A DNA stretch of 64,000 bases from Anaerolineales bacterium (GTDB lineage: Bacteria; Chloroflexota; Anaerolineae; 4572-78; J111): contig JACKAU010000017.1 in NCBI GenBank assembly GCA_020634855.1, forward strand, positions 1-64,000. The letters are read 5' to 3'. Positions 59,474-64,000 of this stretch are shown in pieces (position 1 is the first letter of the stretch; each line of letters starts with the position of its first letter). Under the pieces are notes generated by a model. That model did no database searches. It had not been told where the DNA came from and saw nothing but the letters and a program-made list of their open reading frames with translations. Position numbers and translations under genes: made by a program.

Positions 59474-59715
59474 TCATAAGGATTGTGATGAATCGTTATA
59501 AGGGTTTTACCAGGATCGTTATAACCGTTTTGCCAGAATCCTTATAACGATCATGATCGGATCCTTACATGGGTTTGATCAAACCGTTATAAGGATCATG
59601 ATCGGATCCTTACATGGGTTCTGATCGAACCCTTATAAGGGTTTTGTCAGAATCGTTACAAGGGTTTGGCCCGAATCCACGTAAGGGTTTTTGGCCGAAC
59701 CCTTACTACCAGAAT
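59474..59715. repeat. 23-bp satellite, about ten units
   Basis: Units such as CGTTATAAGGGTTTTACCAG, CGTTATAACCGTTTTGCCAG, CCTTATAACGATCATGATCG and CCTTACATGGGTTTGATC follow each other at 22-24 bases. Unit starts lie at 59494, 59517, 59540, 59563, 59585, 59608, 59631, 59654 and 59677. No spacers separate them, so it is not a CRISPR. Each has an AT-rich centre (TTATAA) and a GG(A/G)TTTTG-like tail; they could be protein-binding sites (iteron-like). Confidence 0.9.
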
Positions 59716-59906
59716 CGCATGACAAGTAGTCGACGAAACCGTGGCGTGTTATCACAGGGACAATCGTGCCAAGTGGAAACCGAATCGACCAGTTGACCAG
59801 GAGGTTATTGACGCTACGCTTTAGTTAGCTAAGATCAAAGCCGAACAATTTTGCAGAAAATCCGTAGAGCGGAGCTTTCGAGTATTAACAAGGAAGGAGC
59901 GAAACA
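59716..59906. other. Non-coding interval before the hydrolase gene
   Basis: No gene is seen. The ribosome site AAGGAAGGAGCG for the next gene is at the right end. Confidence 0.5.
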
Positions 59907-60698
59907 ATGCTGGATCACATCACTTCAAACGATGGTACGACTATCGGTTTTTGGCGCAGCGGATCAGGGCCGCCCCTGCTGCTGGTCCACGGCACCACGG
60001 CCGATCACCGGCGGTGGTCACGGATCGCGCCCGGTCTTGAAGCCCATTTCTGCGTCTATACTATGGATCGGCGCGGTCGCGGCGAAAGCGGCGATGCCCC
60101 GGCTTATGAACTGAGGCGTGAAGCGGAAGACGTAGCTGCGGTGGTGGAGGCTGTTGGGGAACCGGTCTTTGTGCTCGGTCATTCCTATGGGGCGGTCTGT
60201 AGTTTAGAGGCCGCGCGGCTAACCGACAAGATCGGCCGCCTCATTCTCTACGAGCCGCCTATTCCCACCGGCCTGCCGCAGTATCCGCCCGACATCCCCG
60301 CCCGAATGCAACAACGGCTCGACCAGGGTGAACAGGAGGCGGCCCTGGAAATATTTATGCGTGAGATAGTCCGCATGCCGGAGCACGAGTTGGCGGTGTA
60401 TCGTCAACTGCCCATGTGGAGCGGGCGCATTCAACTGGCGCCCACCATCCCCCGCGAGATCATGTTGGATCAGACCTATCAGTTCGATCCGAACCTTTTC
60501 ACCACCCTGCAGACGCCCACGCTGCTCCTGCTGGGGGGTGATAGCCCCCCTCTATTTGAGCGAGCCATCCAACGACTCGATACCACGCTGCCCAACAGCC
60601 GCGTCGTCATTTTACCCGGCCAGCAGCACGTCGCGATGGATACTAGCCCTGAACTGTTCGTCAGCGAAGTGCTGAACTTTCTACTAGTGAGGGGGTAA
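59907..60698 (+). CDS. Alpha/beta hydrolase
   Basis: The protein has 263 residues. PLLLVHGTTADHRRWSRIAP (oxyanion HG), then VFVLGHSYGAVCSLEAARL with nucleophile serine near 92, and VILPGQQHVAMDTSPELFV with the histidine near 247 form a complete triad. It belongs to the abhydrolase_1/haloalkane-like group; the substrate is unknown. It converges with an epoxide-hydrolase-like gene and may act on related compounds. Confidence 0.92.
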   Translation: MLDHITSNDGTTIGFWRSGSGPPLLLVHGTTADHRRWSRIAPGLEAHFCVYTMDRRGRGESGDAPAYELRREAEDVAAVVEAVGEPVFVLGHSYGAVCSLEAARLTDKIGRLILYEPPIPTGLPQYPPDIPARMQQRLDQGEQEAALEIFMREIVRMPEHELAVYRQLPMWSGRIQLAPTIPREIMLDQTYQFDPNLFTTLQTPTLLLLGGDSPPLFERAIQRLDTTLPNSRVVILPGQQHVAMDTSPELFVSEVLNFLLVRG

Positions 60699-60710
60699 TT
60701 GGATAGATGA

Positions 60711-61844
60711 TTAGCTTACCAGCCCGGCAAAGAACTGCCGGACGTCATTAGCCACGGCTTCGGGTACCTCCCACTCCGGGAAATGACCGCCGTGTTCCAG
60801 GATCGTCCAGCGCTGGACATTGTAGGTCCGCTCGGCCCATTCGCGGGGCGCGGGTACGGTTACCCCATCCCGCAGGGGCATCATGATGGCCGTCGGTACC
60901 TCGACTCGACCCGAAAGACCGGGATCGCGGGCGGCTTCTCGATACAGCCGGGTCGAGGCCACCGCCGAATTCGTGAACCAATGCAGCGACAGATTATCCA
61001 GTAAATTGTCTCGTCCGAAGTGGGCATCGAGGTCAGCGCCGCCATCGCCCCAGCGTTGAAACTTCTCGATAAACCAACCGGCCAGCGCCACCGGCGAATC
61101 GGCCAGCGCCGGACTCAGCGTTTCAGGCCGCAAGGCTTGCAGCCGGGCGTAGGCTGTTTCCCGCTGCGCCCACGCCTGGACCTGCTGCTGGTAGGCCATC
61201 TCTGCCGGGCTGAGATCGTCAGGCAGCGGCGAAGCAAATGGCGTAATCCCGGAGCGATGAATCCCGATTAGACGGTGCGGGTACTTTAGACCGATCTGCT
61301 GCTGGACCAAGGCCCCCTGATCGGACCCTCGGGCGGCAAAGCGGTCGTAGCCGAGTTCTTCAACCATCAGTTTGGTCATGAGATCGGCTATGCGGGCGAA
61401 GCTCATCCCCGGCTCGGTTGGAAATTGAGTAAAGGGATAGCCGGGCATCGAGGCCACGATGACATCAAAGCTAGGGGTTCCGTCACGCCGCGATTCCGTC
61501 AGCAATGGCATGATGTTCAACATCTGCACGAAGCTGCTGGGCCAACCGTGCAACAACAGCAAGGGGATGGATTTAGTATCCTGGTCATTGGCCCGTATAA
61601 AATGAATTTGCCAGCCATCAATTTCTGTAAGGAAATGGTTATAGGTGTTTAACCGCGCTTCTCGCTGACGCCAATCATATGGTCCAGCCCAATAGGCCAT
61701 GAGATCGCGCAGATAGTCGCCATCCGTGCCATCGGCCCAATTCGAGCCGGCGATCGGCGGCGACCACCGGGTGTGCTTGAGCCGCTGACGCAGATCGTCA
61801 AGGTCCTGGTCAGGAATTTCAATACGCATCGGTTTGATCATCAT
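60711..61844 (-). CDS. Epoxide hydrolase-like protein
   Basis: The protein has 377 residues. The EHN N-terminal domain is present: RIEIPDQDLDDLRQRLKHTR and WSPPIAGSNWADGTDGDYL, then LRDLMAYWAGPYDWRQREA. The nucleophile is the aspartate in YDRFAARGSDQGALVQQQIG near 175. PLLLLHGWPSSFVQMLNIMP holds the oxyanion region and the C-terminal HGGHFPEWEVPEAV the histidine. It would open epoxides by covalent catalysis. Length and motif order are typical for microsomal-type bacterial epoxide hydrolases. Confidence 0.93.
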   Translation of the reverse strand: MMIKPMRIEIPDQDLDDLRQRLKHTRWSPPIAGSNWADGTDGDYLRDLMAYWAGPYDWRQREARLNTYNHFLTEIDGWQIHFIRANDQDTKSIPLLLLHGWPSSFVQMLNIMPLLTESRRDGTPSFDVIVASMPGYPFTQFPTEPGMSFARIADLMTKLMVEELGYDRFAARGSDQGALVQQQIGLKYPHRLIGIHRSGITPFASPLPDDLSPAEMAYQQQVQAWAQRETAYARLQALRPETLSPALADSPVALAGWFIEKFQRWGDGGADLDAHFGRDNLLDNLSLHWFTNSAVASTRLYREAARDPGLSGRVEVPTAIMMPLRDGVTVPAPREWAERTYNVQRWTILEHGGHFPEWEVPEAVANDVRQFFAGLVS

Positions 61845-61862
61845 TTACTCCTTTGAAAATAG

Positions 61863-62015
61863 CCCTCACCCCCAACCCCTCTCCCTCAGGGAGAGGGGAG
61901 TCGCGCCAGCGACGGGGTGAGGGTAAAACACGATTTTCATTGCCGGTATCGTCTCAAGTGAGACTGTCAGACTCCTCTGAAAATAAGGTGTAGGACAAAC
62001 TTAAGTTTGTCCTAC
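61863..62015. repeat. CTCACCCC-type repeat and a perfect palindrome
   Basis: CCCTCACCCCCAACCCCTCT ... GACGGGGTGAGGG (61863-61923) is the common CTCACCCC/GGGGTGAG hairpin; part of the same family is at 62911-62945. Next, GTAGGACAAACTT followed by AAGTTTGTCCTAC (61990-62015) is a 26-bp perfect palindrome. The role is unknown; transcription termination after the epoxide hydrolase gene's upstream region is possible. Confidence 0.8.
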
Positions 62016-62167
62016 GGAATTTTCATTCTCGCTGTCGTCCTGTTAGGACTGTCGGACTCCCTTGAAAATAGACCTTACCCCTACCCCCTTACTATCAGAG
62101 AGCGCGGTGAGGTCGAAGGCGCATGAGCTGTCACGCGCTCCAGTGACTGTCACCTGATTTTTTTGTG

Positions 62168-62770
62168 TCAGTCCTGACTATGTCTCACCAGAGCTACCGC
62201 TAAAACAAAGGCCAATCCCCCCAACACCCAGCCCCATACCCACCGCAAATCGAGGGGCAGCGGCGGCGGAGTAACGGCGGTCACCGGCTCAAGGCGGTAG
62301 GTTAATAACCGGCCGTCTTGGTTGGCGGCGATAAAGTCGGCTTCGGTGTCTTCTACCTTCCACGCCGCCAGATACTCTTGCCAGGCTGGACTGTGGCCCT
62401 GGACCGCCTGATACACCTGGCTCAACTCCGTGGCGTCTAACGACTGGCCGGCTCGAACGCTGATGGCCTGGGTCCGCGCCGTTTGCACCGTTGCCAGCGG
62501 CTGGGCGGCCAGGTTGCGCGCCCAATCCGACTGGCGGCCCCAACCACTGCCGATGTAAAAGCAGTCATTGATGCGACCGTGCTCCAACATGGTATGGCGC
62601 GGCAAACCGCTTTTACGACCGGTGGTGGTTAATACCAGAAAATTGCTCGGTAGTAAACGACCTAAACCCAGCCGCCACAGATAAAGCGGCAGTTTGAACA
62701 CAAATCGCCGCCAAGTCACGTGGGGATAAGTCATCCAACCGTTTTCTAAGGACTGTGTTTGAGATGGCAT
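62168..62770 (-). CDS. Deazaflavin-dependent reductase-like protein with C-terminal membrane helix
   Basis: The protein has 200 residues. FLVLTTTGRKSGLPRHTMLE then GRINDCFYIGSGWGRQSDWA is the Ddn/nitroreductase signature. The C-terminal WVWGWVLGGLAFVLAVALVR is a membrane helix, which the 39215 relative lacks. It would be a membrane-tethered flavin/F420 reductase, perhaps of a membrane quinone. ATG follows AACGGAGGAATCT. Confidence 0.9.
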   Translation of the reverse strand: MPSQTQSLENGWMTYPHVTWRRFVFKLPLYLWRLGLGRLLPSNFLVLTTTGRKSGLPRHTMLEHGRINDCFYIGSGWGRQSDWARNLAAQPLATVQTARTQAISVRAGQSLDATELSQVYQAVQGHSPAWQEYLAAWKVEDTEADFIAANQDGRLLTYRLEPVTAVTPPPLPLDLRWVWGWVLGGLAFVLAVALVRHSQD

Positions 62771-62784
62771 AGATTCCTCCGTTA

Positions 62785-62910
62785 TTATTCCCTTACCTCA
62801 GCGGCGGTTCTGAACCCACCCTCCAACGCCCTGTGAACGGAAGCGGCCCACTCGCGGCGGGTCGCTTCGCCGGTGAAAAACATCACCCGTACATTATAGG
62901 GGTAGCTAAA
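62785..62910 (-). pseudogene. C-terminal remnant of a flavin amine oxidase
   Basis: The frame reads PFSYPYNVRVMFFTGEATRR then EWAASVHRALEGGFRTAAEV and a stop. This matches the FAD-domain end of monoamine-oxidase-like enzymes (FFAGEAT...G/V-HGAL-SG-RAA). Everything upstream is replaced by the CTCACCCC-type repeat at 62911-62945. Confidence 0.75.
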
Positions 62911-63053
62911 GGGAGAGGCGAGACGCGTCAGCGACGGGGTGAGGGTGAAAACCATTTTTTATTTCCTTTACGGCCTAAAGCGCAGGGTATCGCCTCGGTC
63001 GATTAAATGAACAGATTACATGGGTTTAGTCTATCAACAAAGGGGTTGTAGTG

Positions 63054-63221
63054 TCATTCATCAAAAGTAACATTGGGGGGTTGTAAAGCGAGGAGAATCA
63101 AGCCGGCAGGTCTAATGCTCCCTATCTCTTTGGCAAACGCTCTCAATTCGGCCGCATACCAATACCCATTGTCAAACTGAGTCTCGGTTATGGTGGGTGA
63201 CAGAATTGCATCCTTTGTCAT
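63054..63221 (-). CDS. Small protein fragment resembling a SAP/DUF6434 N-terminus, 55 aa
   Basis: ATG 63221 follows AGGAATA. The product contains ITETQFDNGYWYAAELRAFA then KEIGSIRPAGLILL. TQFDNGYWYAAEL-x-FAKEIG is the opening of a family of small cytoplasmic SAP-domain proteins, but the expected continuation (K-L-RKDELE) is missing, so it is likely truncated. It may be a dead gene. Confidence 0.5.
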   Translation of the reverse strand: MTKDAILSPTITETQFDNGYWYAAELRAFAKEIGSIRPAGLILLALQPPNVTFDE

Positions 63222-63306
63222 TATTCCTGGTCCCGTTTACCTGTTTAATTTTTTTAGTGCATCGGTTTGGCGGCAGTCGGCGGTCAGCGGGCGGTATTGC
63301 AACCCG

Positions 63307-63666
63307 TCACTCTGCTTTTTCAACCGCCACACAAAGATTATCGACGCAATCGAGCGTTACCTCCGGGCAGGCCATATCACACACCGGCCCGCGATAGTTC
63401 ATACACATCGCTTTGTAAGCTTGTTCATACTTGGCCGCGTGCTGTTGATTGATGGGCGTGCCACATTCACACGAACTACAATCAGTCCAAGCCAACACGC
63501 AATCCTGAGTAGAGGTACACATTTGATCACGTTCATCAATTACAACACGATGATTTTGTTCTTGGCGAGGAATCTCCGCCGGCCATGCTTCCCAAGCTGA
63601 ACAAATGCCTAGTCCGAATACAACCAACAGCATTAACAAAGCCGGAAAACTAACAACGATCTTCAT
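63307..63666 (-). CDS. Secreted cysteine-rich small protein
   Basis: The protein has 119 residues. MKIVVSFPALLMLLVVFGLG followed by ICSAWEAWPA is a signal peptide; cleavage could be after CSA or the cysteine could be lipidated. The mature part has ten cysteines spaced as in CTSTQDC, TDCSSCECG, CMNYRGPVCDMAC and DCVDNLC, so it is disulfide-rich. It starts five bases after the stop of the TetR gene and is probably co-transcribed. No family is recognised. Confidence 0.8.
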   Translation of the reverse strand: MKIVVSFPALLMLLVVFGLGICSAWEAWPAEIPRQEQNHRVVIDERDQMCTSTQDCVLAWTDCSSCECGTPINQQHAAKYEQAYKAMCMNYRGPVCDMACPEVTLDCVDNLCVAVEKAE

Positions 63667-63671
63667 CTCTA

Positions 63672-64000
63672 TTAGCTGATCCTTTGAATTAAGAAGGCCA
63701 GGTATTGTTCAAAAAGTTCTTGAGCATTCTGTTTGAATAACCGAATCCGTTGGGTATGGTGTAGCATCAACAAGCCGACGGCGTGAGCAAAAATAGCCGT
63801 AGTTTCGGCCACCGCCTCGGCCTCAGCTAAACCCAGGCTGACCAACATCTCTTGGATGGGCAGGAGCGTGGCCCGCAGTTGATCGTTCAGTTGCTGATTT
63901 AATTCAGGGGTTAAGCCGCGAGGTTGGGCGCCATTGAACAAGTAGAAGCCCAAGTCCATATCCTGAGGGTTATCCTGATAGAACTTAAAGAAAGCCCTGG
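63672..64000 (-). CDS. TetR family regulator, C-terminal part (5' end outside the window)
   Basis: The frame continues past an internal methionine (63959) to the right edge as RAFFKFYQDNPQDMDLGFYL, the ligand-domain opening typical of TetR_C proteins. Then follow the helices LNQQLNDQLRATLLPIQEML and AIFAHAVGLLMLHHTQRIRL. The DNA-binding part is not in the window. Confidence 0.8.
   Translation of the reverse strand, partial: RAFFKFYQDNPQDMDLGFYLFNGAQPRGLTPELNQQLNDQLRATLLPIQEMLVSLGLAEAEAVAETTAIFAHAVGLLMLHHTQRIRLFKQNAQELFEQYLAFLIQRIS

Noticed and set aside
59474..59715. CRISPR array
   Set aside because: Units are contiguous and diverged, there are no unique spacers, and no cas gene is near.
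1..64000. tRNA, rRNA, riboswitch or replication-origin signals
   Set aside because: I saw no tRNA arms, rRNA cores, known riboswitch cores or DnaA-box clusters on either strand by eye; a tRNAscan/Infernal run would be decisive.

Overview
The window reads as chromosomal DNA of a Chloroflexota bacterium, probably close to Anaerolineae or a sister class. This is an inference from gene content and not from a marker gene. The supporting features are a MalT-like LuxR regulator, a kinase-ATPase-TPR giant, lipoproteins that combine SH3 and TolB repeats, several DUF4386 and deazaflavin-reductase-like proteins, and many short hairpin repeats between and inside genes. I see no rRNA or tRNA gene and no CRISPR array.

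Layout. 0-1.6 kb: a GT39-like membrane glycosyltransferase cut by the left edge, then non-coding DNA with a 41-bp tandem repeat. 1.6-6.4 kb: an acyl-adenylating/carrier/acyltransferase fusion, a membrane protein and a membrane-anchored hydrolase, the first two separated by a MITE with clear target-site duplications. 6.4-8.6 kb: a RiPP-leader-like small protein downstream of an HExxH/cyclic-nucleotide-binding fusion. 8.6-11.3 kb: an ECF41-type sigma factor and an FAD oxidoreductase preceded by a good match to the ECF41 promoter. 11.3-20.3 kb: methyltransferase, pentapeptide protein, small membrane protein, OsmC, DinB, GNAT, the giant kinase and a site-2 protease. 20.4-30.8 kb: a MarR-RND efflux-SH3/TolB lipoprotein operon with a consensus promoter, then RsmD and a second TolB-like protein. 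30.9-35.2 kb: DUF1801, a MerR/carboxymuconolactone-decarboxylase pair under a MerR-type promoter, a membrane/FAD pair, and a glutamine amidotransferase.

35.3-39.2 kb is AT-rich and decayed. It holds a second MITE, a multiply frameshifted gene, and a degraded copy of the neighbouring segment. 39.2-50.5 kb is a cluster of reductases, dehydrogenases, MarR, a heterodimeric ABC exporter, DUF1330 and DUF4386 proteins and an AraC regulator, which looks like a stress or xenobiotic response region. 50.5-55.7 kb: the MalT-like regulator (with repeat-derived in-frame insertions), an EEP-family nuclease-like protein and an HU/DUF4469 protein.

55.7-59.9 kb is the most mobile-looking part. It holds seven 96-bp hairpins around a REP-associated tyrosine transposase, a 34-nt group II intron domain V look-alike, a TIR-domain protein and a 23-bp satellite. 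59.9-64 kb: two alpha/beta hydrolases, a deazaflavin-reductase-like protein, remnants of an amine oxidase and of a small SAP-like gene, a cysteine-rich secreted protein and the C-terminal part of a TetR regulator.
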